A DNA stretch of 41,502 bases, from the NCBI RefSeq assembly GCF_023701525.1, contig NZ_JAMQAW010000029.1:224731-266232 (forward strand), written 5' to 3'. Made by a program: the position numbers and the translations under genes. Under the pieces are notes generated by a model that saw nothing but the letters and a program-made list of their open reading frames with translations, ran no database searches and was not told the DNA's origin. Within the stretch, counting starts at the first letter, position 1. Each line of letters starts with the position of its first letter. The stretch comes from Streptomyces albipurpureus. Lineage in GTDB: Bacteria; Actinomycetota; Actinomycetes; Streptomycetales; Streptomycetaceae. This document shows, in pieces, positions 31,234 to 37,796 of the stretch.

Positions 31234-31731
31234 TCAGGAATCGAGAACCTGCCCCTGCCTGCGTACGACGGGCTTCTCGACGCTCCAGGGGAAATTGATC
31301 CACTCATCGGTACGCTTCCAGACGTACTCGCACTTAACGAGCGAGTGAGACTTCTCGTAGATAACGGCGGACCGAACCTCGGCAACATGGTCGACACAGA
31401 AGTCATGGACCAGCTTGAGGGTCTTACCGGTATCGGCGACATCGTCGGCGATCAGAACCTTCTTGTCGGAGAAGTCGATCGCGTTCGGTACGGGAGCGAG
31501 CATGACCGGCATCTCCAGGGTCGTCCCCACCCCGGTATAGAACTCGACATTGACCAGATGAATGTTCTTGCAGTCGAGTGCGTACGCCAGCCCGCCGGCC
31601 ACAAACACCCCGCCTCGGGCGATGGAGAGCACGACGTCGGGCTCGTATCCATCATCGGCGATGGTCTGCGCCAGTTCCCGAACCGCACCGCCGAAATTCT
31701 CGTACGTCAGGTTCTCGCGTACCTCAGCCAT
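31234..31731 (-). CDS. Purine-type phosphoribosyltransferase
   Basis: A 165-residue type I phosphoribosyltransferase. The PRPP motif VLIADDVADTGKTL lies at about residues 92-105, and the N-terminal half has VLSIARGGVFVAGGLAYALDC. The profile is that of Gpt-like hypoxanthine/xanthine salvage enzymes common in actinobacteria; base specificity is not readable. The ATG at 31731 stands 3 nt after the dcd stop codon, so the genes are coupled, giving a nucleotide-metabolism pair. It ends at a strong terminator. Confidence 0.9.
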   Translation of the reverse strand: MAEVRENLTYENFGGAVRELAQTIADDGYEPDVVLSIARGGVFVAGGLAYALDCKNIHLVNVEFYTGVGTTLEMPVMLAPVPNAIDFSDKKVLIADDVADTGKTLKLVHDFCVDHVAEVRSAVIYEKSHSLVKCEYVWKRTDEWINFPWSVEKPVVRRQGQVLDS

Positions 31732-31734
31732 GGC

Positions 31735-32310
31735 TCACACCTGCGTCCGATGGAAGTTCTGGAACGAACGGGAGGCTGTGGGTCCGCGCTGCCCCTGATA
31801 ACGAGAGCCGTACCGCTCACTGCCGTACGGGAACTCAGCGGGGCAACTCAACCGGAACAGACAGAGCTGCCCGATCTTCATTCCTGGCCAGAGCTTGATC
31901 GGCAGAGTGGCGAGATTCGAGAGCTCAAGGGTCACATGCCCGGAGAACCCGGGATCGATGAATCCCGCGGTGGAATGCGTGACGAGCCCGAGCCGGCCGA
32001 GAGAGCTTTTCCCCTCAAGCCGTGACGCAAGATCGTCCGGCAGGGAGATGACTTCATAGGTCGAAGCCAGGACGAATTCACCGGGATGAAGGATGAACGC
32101 CTCATCGCCCTCGGGCTCAACGGTACGAGTGAGATCAGCCTGCTCTACGGCAGGGTCAATGTGGGGGTAGCGGTGATTCTCGAACACCCGGAAGTAGCGG
32201 TCGAGTCGTACATCGATGCTTGAGGGCTGCACCATGGATTCGTCATAAGGGTCGATTCGTACACGACCGGCGGCGATCTCGGCCCGGATATCCTTGTCTG
32301 AGAGAAGCAC
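31735..32310 (-). CDS. dcd: dCTP deaminase
   Basis: Converts dCTP to dUTP, feeding dTTP synthesis. The 191-residue product matches the usual length and has LLSDKDIRAEI at the start, QPSSIDVRLDRYFRVF, FILHPGEFVLASTYE, and the active-site block GKSSLGRLGLVTHSTAGFIDPGFSGHVTLEL with the catalytic Glu. The start is a GTG at 32310 with a G-rich but weak ribosome site. It lies 69 nt downstream of a 57-residue zinc-ribbon-like gene and is coupled to the phosphoribosyltransferase. Confidence 0.96.
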   Translation of the reverse strand: MLLSDKDIRAEIAAGRVRIDPYDESMVQPSSIDVRLDRYFRVFENHRYPHIDPAVEQADLTRTVEPEGDEAFILHPGEFVLASTYEVISLPDDLASRLEGKSSLGRLGLVTHSTAGFIDPGFSGHVTLELSNLATLPIKLWPGMKIGQLCLFRLSCPAEFPYGSERYGSRYQGQRGPTASRSFQNFHRTQV

Positions 32311-32379
32311 CCCCCGAGGATACGCAGAGCGCGCGGACCCGCCCCAATCGGACGGCTCCGCGCGCCACCTCATGGGCAA

Positions 32380-32553
32380 CTACCGCTTGGCAGCACCCAC
32401 CGGCACAGCACTGCGAAGCCGCGCACACCGCGGACACCGCACAAGCCGCCCGGGCCCGATCCTGGCAGCCCCAAGGTGCTGCATCGGAAACGAGGCAGTA
32501 GCGAAGACGTGCCCGTCGGCACAGCGGACGACGGTGCGATCCATCAAGTCCAT
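32380..32553 (-). CDS. Small zinc-ribbon-like protein
   Basis: A 57-residue basic protein: MDLMDRTVVRCADGHVFATA at the N-terminus and RLVRCPRCARLRSAVPV near the end. One Cys plus His (CADGH) and a CPRC knuckle can form a single zinc site. I recall near-identical short proteins upstream of dcd in other streptomycetes. The ATG at 32553 has GGAAGGGA at good distance. It probably heads the dcd transcript. Function unknown. Confidence 0.75.
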   Translation of the reverse strand: MDLMDRTVVRCADGHVFATASFPMQHLGAARIGPGRLVRCPRCARLRSAVPVGAAKR

Positions 32554-32693
32554 CGAGTCCCTTCCCCAAAGAATGTGGACGAACGACCACATTAGGGGAT
32601 CAACCACCCCGCACCGCACCCGGCACTCCGCCCCCCAACGGTACGCCCCAACTCCCGCCCACCGCACCCACATAGCCACCCGACACACGCGAA

Positions 32694-32723
32694 AGGCCCA
32701 TGGGCTTCATACGCCATGGGCCT
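32694..32723. promoter_or_regulatory. Perfect hairpin upstream of tRNA-Gly
   Basis: AGGCCCATGG (32694-32703) and CCATGGGCCT (32714-32723) are perfect 10-bp arms around a 10-nt loop. A TAGAGT that could be the tRNA -10 box follows at 32733-32738. The dyad may be an upstream terminator or a regulatory site. Confidence 0.4.
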
Positions 32724-32772
32724 GGAATGGGGTAGAGTGAGCGTCGCTGCGACTGCCTATGGGCGGTCATTC

Positions 32773-32846
32773 GCGGGTGTAGTTTAATGGTAGAACATGA
32801 GCTTCCCAAGCTCAGAGCGCGAGTTCGATTCTCGTCACCCGCTCCA
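32773..32846 (+). tRNA. tRNA-Gly (anticodon CCC)
   Basis: A complete cloverleaf with encoded CCA: acceptor GCGGGTG pairs with CACCCGC, the anticodon stem TGAGC/GCTCA encloses loop TTCCCAA (anticodon CCC), and the T arm CGAG-TTCGATT-CTCG is intact. It reads GGG glycine codons. Its 3' half probably serves as the attachment site of the integrated element to the right, whose integrase gene ends 52 bp away; the tRNA stays whole, as usual for such elements. Confidence 0.97.
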
Positions 32847-32853
32847 AAGAAAA

Positions 32854-32876
32854 CCCCCAGGTCAGAGACCCGGGGG
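32854..32876 (+). terminator. Terminator after tRNA-Gly
   Basis: CCCCCAGGTC (32854-32863) and GACCCGGGGG (32867-32876) pair at 10 positions including one G-U, followed by a T-rich CTTCATGTTGTCT. It lies 8 nt beyond the tRNA. Confidence 0.75.
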
Positions 32877-32897
32877 CTTCATGTTGTCTAGACCTCT

Positions 32898-34082
32898 CTA
32901 GGGCTCCCGCACCACCTGCGCACCGCCTGAACCCTTTTCGCGCTCCTCGCGCCCCTTCTCACGGGTCAGCCGCACCATCCGGTCCAGTCCGCCCGCTACC
33001 TCCTTCTGCCGCTCATGGTCAGAGTGCTGATAGATCAGCGCGGCCTTCTCCGACGACTGCCCGGCCCGCACCATCGTGTCCTTGAGCGTCGCGCCCGACC
33101 GAGTCGAGAGGGTGTGCCCCGTGTGACGAAGATCGTAGAAACGAAAGTCGTCCGGCAGCCCGACGTACGCCCGAGCCTTGCGCCACTTCCGCCCGAAGGT
33201 GGAGCGCCGGAACGGCTTGCCCCGCTCCCCCACGAACAGCAGCCCGCTCGGGCCCGTCTCGGCGTACCAGTCGAGATGCCGCACAAGGTCGGTCCGCAGA
33301 AAGGCCGGCAGGGCGACGAGCCGCTTACCAGCGTCTGACTTGGTCTCGCCCAGAGCGCGACGACCGGTCGCCAGTTCGGGCGCTGCCATGCGCACCCGAA
33401 TGGTCATCGCATCGAGGTCGACGTCTTTGCGCCGTAGTTCGGCCAGTTCCTCTGGGCGCATCGGACCGTACGCGCCGAGGTACACCATGAGCCGCCAGCG
33501 AGGCCCGACGGCATCAGCGAGCGCATCGACCTGATCCACTGTCGCCACCTGGCCCGACTGGGAGACCTCCTTTCCAGCGCCGCGGATGCGGCAGGGGTTG
33601 CGGCGGATCAGCTCGTCATCGGTCGCGGTCTCCAGGATGGCTTTCAGTAGCCGGTAGGACTTCGCCACGGTCGTGGCACCCGTAGTGGTCAGACGCTCCG
33701 CCCTCCACTCCCGCACGTGCGGTGGGGTGATCTCGTCAAGGTCGACCGCACCAAATGTAGGGAGGAGGTGGAGCCTGAGCAGCCGGGTGTACAACTCCTC
33801 AGTGAGGGGGGCGACATTCCGTTCCACCACCCACTTCTTCGCGTACTCCGCAAAGTTCACTGCCCCTGCGTCCGGGTTCCGCCACGTGTCGCGGGTCATG
33901 TCCGCTTCGACCTGCGAGAGCCAAATTTCGGCATCGGTCTTCGTCTCGAAAGTCTCGGGCGCACGGCGCCGTTCCCCTGTCGGGTCCAGGTACGAGGCAG
34001 TCCAGCGCCCGGACCGGTACTGCCTGACTGCCCCGAACCGACGCATCGTCATCTTCGTCTTGCTCTTGTTGCGCTTGGCCAT
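32898..34082 (-). CDS. int: Tyrosine site-specific integrase
   Basis: A 394-residue phage-type integrase. An N-terminal arm-binding part (RQYRSGRWTASYLDPTGERRRA, then AEIWLSQVEADM), a SAM-like core-binding domain (FAEYAKKWVVER) and a catalytic domain follow, with the first Arg in YGPMRPEELAELRRKDV, HTGHTLSTR after YDLRH, and the Tyr in ALIYQHSD. It should join the circular element to the tRNA-Gly 3' end. I choose the ATG at 34082, which overlaps the excisionase TGA by one base; a TTG one codon earlier is possible. The basic tail is Arg/Glu/Gly-rich. The stop codon lies 52 bp from the tRNA. Confidence 0.95.
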   Translation of the reverse strand: MAKRNKSKTKMTMRRFGAVRQYRSGRWTASYLDPTGERRRAPETFETKTDAEIWLSQVEADMTRDTWRNPDAGAVNFAEYAKKWVVERNVAPLTEELYTRLLRLHLLPTFGAVDLDEITPPHVREWRAERLTTTGATTVAKSYRLLKAILETATDDELIRRNPCRIRGAGKEVSQSGQVATVDQVDALADAVGPRWRLMVYLGAYGPMRPEELAELRRKDVDLDAMTIRVRMAAPELATGRRALGETKSDAGKRLVALPAFLRTDLVRHLDWYAETGPSGLLFVGERGKPFRRSTFGRKWRKARAYVGLPDDFRFYDLRHTGHTLSTRSGATLKDTMVRAGQSSEKAALIYQHSDHERQKEVAGGLDRMVRLTREKGREEREKGSGGAQVVREP

Positions 34083-34357
34083 CAAGCGGCCCTCCTCATG
34101 CGGCGCCGCGGCCGAATCGGTTCAACGGTGTTGGCGGCAAGGAACTCTTCGACAGCGCTCGCAGGGAAACGCACGTGAGTACCGGCCTTGAGGTACCGGA
34201 TGCGTCGCTCAGCTACGAGACGGCGCGGGAATCGCTCAGTGGTCCCCAGCAGCTTTGCGAGCGCTGGAACGTCTAGGTAGGTCTCCTCCAGCGGCGCAGG
34301 TCTGACCGTGGTGGGCACGGCTGTGAGCCTGCGGCCAGCGTGAGCAAGGTTGCCCAT
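34082..34357 (-). CDS. xis: Excisionase (helix-turn-helix)
   Basis: A 91-residue small DNA-binding protein with a winged-helix excisionase pattern: YLDVPALAKLLGTTERFPRRLVAERRIRYLKAGTHVRFPASAVEEFLA. The basic tail ends RPRRRMRRAA. The ATG at 34357 has AAGGAG 10 nt upstream. A start at 34546 in the same frame would run through the TGACGCAG repeats and give a low-complexity Thr/Pro/Asp extension without a ribosome site, so I reject it. It is coupled to int by a TGATG overlap; together they set the direction of recombination. Confidence 0.88.
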   Translation of the reverse strand: MGNLAHAGRRLTAVPTTVRPAPLEETYLDVPALAKLLGTTERFPRRLVAERRIRYLKAGTHVRFPASAVEEFLAANTVEPIRPRRRMRRAA

Positions 34358-34465
34358 CAGGCGTGACTCCTTGTCAGTGAGGCGGTGGGGTGGAGGCCCC
34401 GTTTCTGTCTGCGGGGAAGCGGTATCGGTCTCTCGCGTTGGCTGTGTTGTCCGAGGTGCGGATTT

Positions 34466-34676
34466 CTGCGTCACCGCGTCATCTGCGTCACTGATGTGGT
34501 CTGAGCTGGGGTTTTGGGGTGACGCAGGGGTTCGGATCTGCGTCATTGGTGACGTAGGGCGTGCGTCATTGGTGACGCAGGTGACGCGGGGTGACGCAGG
34601 CTTTTGGCGTCTGCGTCACCCGTGAAGCCGCAGGTCATTGACGGTCTTGGTACCGGTGGTGACGCAGGTGACGCAG
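34466..34676. repeat. 13-copy TGACGCAG iteron-like array
   Basis: The 8-bp word TGACGCAG or its complement CTGCGTCA (allowing one mismatch) starts at 34466, 34474, 34483, 34520, 34538, 34550, 34561, 34573, 34582, 34592, 34611, 34660 and 34669, in both orientations. Many spacings are 8-12 bp, about one helix turn. Two head-to-head pairs separated by TTGG (34538-34557 and 34561-34580) form near-perfect 20-bp palindromes. The array lies between xis and the replication genes. It fits either a replication origin (Rep iterons) or the clt transfer locus, where FtsK-like TraB of plasmid pSVH1 reads 8-bp repeats. Confidence 0.88.
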
Positions 34677-34788
34677 GGTCTTCTTTCTTCGGACAAAAGA
34701 GGGTGGTGTCTGTTGTGGTGCGACCCGTTAGAACGTGAGGAAGGAGCCGCTTCGCGGCACGACCTTTGGGCGGCGCACAGCGCCGGAT

Positions 34789-34830
34789 AAGCAAGAGGAG
34801 CACCGCGGCGCCGGGGTGCTCCTCTTGCTT
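34789..34830 (-). terminator. Strong terminator after the Rep helicase gene
   Basis: A perfect 16-bp stem, AAGCAAGAGGAGCACC (34789-34804) with its complement (34815-34830), and a 10-nt loop, 29 nt beyond the stop of the minus-strand ATPase gene. Bases 34677-34788 show no gene. Confidence 0.85.
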
Positions 34831-34858
34831 GTTCAGCAGCGCAGCGGATGTCTGTGGG

Positions 34859-36331
34859 TTAGAACGCTGTCTGTTGGTCCGGGCTGGGTGGTGGGGGGCA
34901 GTCGAGTTCGATGTAGCGGGCGGTTTTGGTGCGGCCCCACTCGATGACGACGCCGCGGGCTGAGAGGGTGGGTTGGAGGCGTTTGAGGCGGTCTGAGAGG
35001 ACTTTGCCGGTGGTGGGCCATCCCTTAGGTAGGGGGCGGCAGTCTTCGCCGCTGTAGAGGCGGGTGAGCGCGTGGAGCCACTCAGCCGACGTCATCCGGA
35101 GCACGGCGCCGGGTTCGAGGGTGGCAGCGTGCTGAAGGACGGTCTGCGCGAGCAGGTCACCTTCGATGACGTCGTCATTGAGGTCGTCCAGAGTGGCCCG
35201 GTAGGCGTTTAGCGCTCCGAGACCGGTCGCCGCGTCCAACTGGGCGCACAGGTGGGCGAAGTCGGCCATACGTAGGTCGGTGGGGATGTCGGTCTGCGCG
35301 GCTCGCACCTGGACGGTCAGGTCCAGCAGCGAACCGAGGATCACGGGCAGGACCTCTTCGAACTCCCGCCACAGCTCGGCCTCGGTGCGGCGGATGGTGG
35401 GGCGTTCGAGCCGTAGTGGCAGGAGCCGTTCGGCGAGGTCGGGTCGGATGACGCCTACGTCGATGCCGGTCATGAGTAGGGGGCGCCGGTAGCGGGCCCG
35501 GTAGACGTCTCCGTCGGTGAACAGGGCCCTTTTCAAGGTCTCGGCGCCGGTGACGATGCAGCACATGAGGTCGGACAGATCGGGGCCAAGGTGGGACAGG
35601 TTGTCGAGGGCGGTGATCCATCCAGCGGCCACGGCTGCTGTTAGGGATTCTTCGTCTTTCGGGGGGCGCCGTAGGTCTGCGCTCATTCCTTCGATGACCC
35701 GGGTGAGCATCCGGCCCGACGTGCTCTTGCCCGCCCCTTGGGGGCCGGTGAGGAAGGGGGCGGGGACGGGGACGGACGGGCCCAGGCAGCCGATCAACCA
35801 CGCGATGGCAAGGCACTCGGTTTCCGCGGTGGCGAAGTTGTTGAGCCGCAACAACAGGTCGATGCCTTTGCCGTTTGTGCCCTTCACTGGGAGGGGTAGT
35901 TCCCCGGTGAGTTGGGTGCGTCGCCAGCACACTTCCCGCGGGTCGGGGGTGAGGATGTCCCAGCCGGTGGGGTGGATACGGATCGACTGCCCGTCGTTGC
36001 GTCCGAGGTCGAGCCAGGTGGCTCCGTCGGCGCCGGGGGCGACGCGGATGTGCACGGCCTGTACCTCCGTGTTCAGGGCGAGTGCTTCGATGAGGTCGAG
36101 GGCTTCTTTGAGCGCGGTTCCGTTGAACACACCACGCCCGTCGTTGTAGAGGCCGACCATGAGTTCCTGTCGGTGGCTGCCGGTTGTGCCTTGTGAGCGG
36201 ATCGGGCGGGCGACGGGGTGGCCGTTCTTCTGCGCGTACACGGTCCCGTCCGCGGTGCGGAAGTAGCGGAAATGCTGGGCTGCGTAGTCGGTGATGACTT
36301 CACGGCCCGGGGTCTTCTCGTCGTCGCTCAT
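34859..36331 (-). CDS. Replication helicase-like ATPase of the AICE
   Basis: A 490-residue protein with a P-loop ATPase core: Walker A FLTGPQGAGKSTSGRML at about residue 193, AAVAAGWITALDNLSHLGPDLSD in the Walker B region, RALFTDGDVYRARYRRPLLMTGID, and an arginine-containing LPLRLERP. The layout (N-terminal TDYAAQHFRYFR part, then SF3-like or D5-like helicase core and a C-terminal DNA-binding-type part) fits the helicase that partners prim-pol in RepPP-type AICE replication. It starts with ATG 3 nt after the prim-pol stop codon, so they form one transcript that ends at the 34789 hairpin. Confidence 0.85.
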   Translation of the reverse strand: MSDDEKTPGREVITDYAAQHFRYFRTADGTVYAQKNGHPVARPIRSQGTTGSHRQELMVGLYNDGRGVFNGTALKEALDLIEALALNTEVQAVHIRVAPGADGATWLDLGRNDGQSIRIHPTGWDILTPDPREVCWRRTQLTGELPLPVKGTNGKGIDLLLRLNNFATAETECLAIAWLIGCLGPSVPVPAPFLTGPQGAGKSTSGRMLTRVIEGMSADLRRPPKDEESLTAAVAAGWITALDNLSHLGPDLSDLMCCIVTGAETLKRALFTDGDVYRARYRRPLLMTGIDVGVIRPDLAERLLPLRLERPTIRRTEAELWREFEEVLPVILGSLLDLTVQVRAAQTDIPTDLRMADFAHLCAQLDAATGLGALNAYRATLDDLNDDVIEGDLLAQTVLQHAATLEPGAVLRMTSAEWLHALTRLYSGEDCRPLPKGWPTTGKVLSDRLKRLQPTLSARGVVIEWGRTKTARYIELDCPPPPSPDQQTAF

Positions 36332-36334
36332 GGC

Positions 36335-37204
36335 TCACAGCCCCAGCGCAGTTTGGGCGTTGGCCCACGCATCAGAGCAGTGGCGGGGTGATTCGCCCTT
36401 GGTCTGCGCGGCGGCGAATAGCCGGTCGATGTGGGCTTCGGTGAGGCAGCCGCACCGGCCATGCGTCGACAGGACAGCGAGGAACGTGCGGTACACGGTC
36501 GCGTGAATCGCGCTCTGAGCTTCGGTGATGCACTGCTCGGCCATGGCGATACCGCGGGTCAGGTAGGTGGGGGTGCGGTGCCTGCACTCCCCACCACCGG
36601 CCGACGTGGGCACCGGGACGGGCCGCACACCAATGGAGACAGGCTCGACTTTGCTGGGGACGGTCGCGTCCTTCAGCACCAGGGCACGCAGGGTGTCCGG
36701 CAGTGCGGTCATCGTTCCGGTACCGGGTCCGAGCCACCGGGCATAGGCCATGGTCGATTTGATGTCGACACCGGCCCGGACAGCGTTCGCCGATCGCATG
36801 GCCCCCTGGTAGATCCAGTGTTCCCCGCGGGTGGTGGACACGATCCGGGTGGCGGGGAGCTCCCGACGGGCCCACGCGACGGCGGTGGGGTTGTCGAGGT
36901 CCACGACGGTCAGCTCTGTTCCCCCGGGGTGGTAGGCGATGCCGTCCGCGTGGCGCCAGTCGGCTGCCCACTGGGCAGAGGTGAGCACACGGGTGTCGGT
37001 GGTGGCAGCTGCCCACGCGTGGCAGGGGAGCGGGCACCCGCACGGGCCGGGACGCAGCATGTTCGGCCTTCCCCCACACACCATGTCCCGGCAGGATCGG
37101 CAGTTCGCGGGGGGACGCTTAGCCCGTAGCGGCAGCACGGGAACCCCGTGCTGAGCGAGATTCAGCGCCGCGGATAGCAGCGCGGTGGTGCGGTCATGGG
37201 TCAT
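36335..37204 (-). CDS. Bifunctional primase/polymerase (prim-pol)
   Basis: A 289-residue replication initiator-type protein. The N-terminus (LNLAQHGVPVLPLRAKRPP) is the typical prim-pol opening. A Cys-rich insert follows (NCRSCRDMVCGG and CGCPLPCHAW, residues 34-64), probably zinc binding, and the metal-binding VVDLDN with Asp102 and Asp104. STTRGEHWIYQG and VDIKSTMAYARWLGPGTG complete the active site region. The C-terminal part (about 215-289) is helical. The ATG at 37204 has GGAG upstream. Together with the ATPase it should start replication of the excised circle. Confidence 0.88.
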   Translation of the reverse strand: MTHDRTTALLSAALNLAQHGVPVLPLRAKRPPANCRSCRDMVCGGRPNMLRPGPCGCPLPCHAWAAATTDTRVLTSAQWAADWRHADGIAYHPGGTELTVVDLDNPTAVAWARRELPATRIVSTTRGEHWIYQGAMRSANAVRAGVDIKSTMAYARWLGPGTGTMTALPDTLRALVLKDATVPSKVEPVSIGVRPVPVPTSAGGGECRHRTPTYLTRGIAMAEQCITEAQSAIHATVYRTFLAVLSTHGRCGCLTEAHIDRLFAAAQTKGESPRHCSDAWANAQTALGL

Positions 37205-37240
37205 GCTGGTATCTCCAGTTCTCTAAGTCGGTGCTGGAAC

Positions 37241-37280
37241 GAGGGCGGCCCCGGACTTTGGCGAGACGGGGGCCGCCCTC
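37241..37280 (-). terminator. Hairpin terminator with a TTTGGCGAGAC loop
   Basis: GAGGGCGGCCCC (37241-37252) pairs perfectly with GGGGCCGCCCTC (37269-37280). The 16-nt loop contains CTTTGGCGAGAC, which recurs in the loop of the 39953-39997 hairpin. It lies 13 nt beyond the stop of the 102-residue gene and before the prim-pol start. Confidence 0.75.
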
Positions 37281-37292
37281 GGTGTGTTCGGG

Positions 37293-37601
37293 TTAGGCGT
37301 GGTGTTGCTGGGGGCGGTGTTCGGCTCCGAGCTGGATCAGCCAGGTGGGCCAGTGCTGCGGTTGGTCGCGGTCGAAGAACTCGGTGAGGTGGCGGATGCC
37401 GTCGCTGTGTGGCTTGTTTGTCTGTGCGCTGCGGGCGGGGCCGGTCACTTCGGCACGGACGGGATAGATCCCGTTGATGGGCCCGGGACTGTCGAGCCGG
37501 TAGATGAGCCGCACGGTCTGGGGCGTGATGATGCTCTTGCCGAGATCGCGGACATCTGGTTTTCCGTGTACCTGCCGCGTCACGGTGACGGTGTCGACCA
37601 T
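37293..37601 (-). CDS. Hypothetical AICE protein (102 residues)
   Basis: A small cytoplasmic protein starting at the ATG at 37601 with AAGGAG at good spacing. It begins MVDTVTVTRQVHGKPDVRDL and includes IITPQTVRLIYRLDSPGPI, YPVRAEVTGPARSAQT and a Trp/Gln/His-rich end (QHWPTWLIQLGAEHRPQQHH). The beta-rich first part may be a small barrel. I recall relatives next to tra genes of Streptomyces integrative elements, with no known role. It lies between the translocase and replication genes, after the CTCCCC repeat cluster. Confidence 0.75.
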   Translation of the reverse strand: MVDTVTVTRQVHGKPDVRDLGKSIITPQTVRLIYRLDSPGPINGIYPVRAEVTGPARSAQTNKPHSDGIRHLTEFFDRDQPQHWPTWLIQLGAEHRPQQHHA

Positions 37602-37694
37602 TGAGGTCTCCTTAACTGGTTGTGACGGGGAGGGAGGCAAGCTAAGGCCTGGAAGAGTGCGAAAACCGGGGCCCACGGGGTGTGTCTGGGGCGC

Positions 37695-37796
37695 CTCCCC
37701 TGCCTCCCCAATCCGGGGTATGCGCTGATCAGGGGCGGGGAGGCGGGCTAGGGGAGGCGGTAGGGGAGAACTCCCCACCTCCCCTCCGAGCTCCCC
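37695..37796. repeat. CTCCCC/GGGGAG cluster downstream of the translocase gene
   Basis: Eight copies of CTCCCC or its complement start at 37695, 37704, 37737, 37751, 37763, 37771, 37779 and 37791. The inner part can fold, because the two left copies face three GGGGAG copies. The cluster abuts the stop codon of the FtsK/TraB-like gene and precedes the 102-residue gene. It could act as terminator, operator or transfer site. Confidence 0.7.

Noticed and set aside
34466..34676. CRISPR array in the repeat-dense region
   Set aside because: The repeats are 8 bp, in both orientations and unevenly spaced; there are no unique spacers of constant length and no cas genes.
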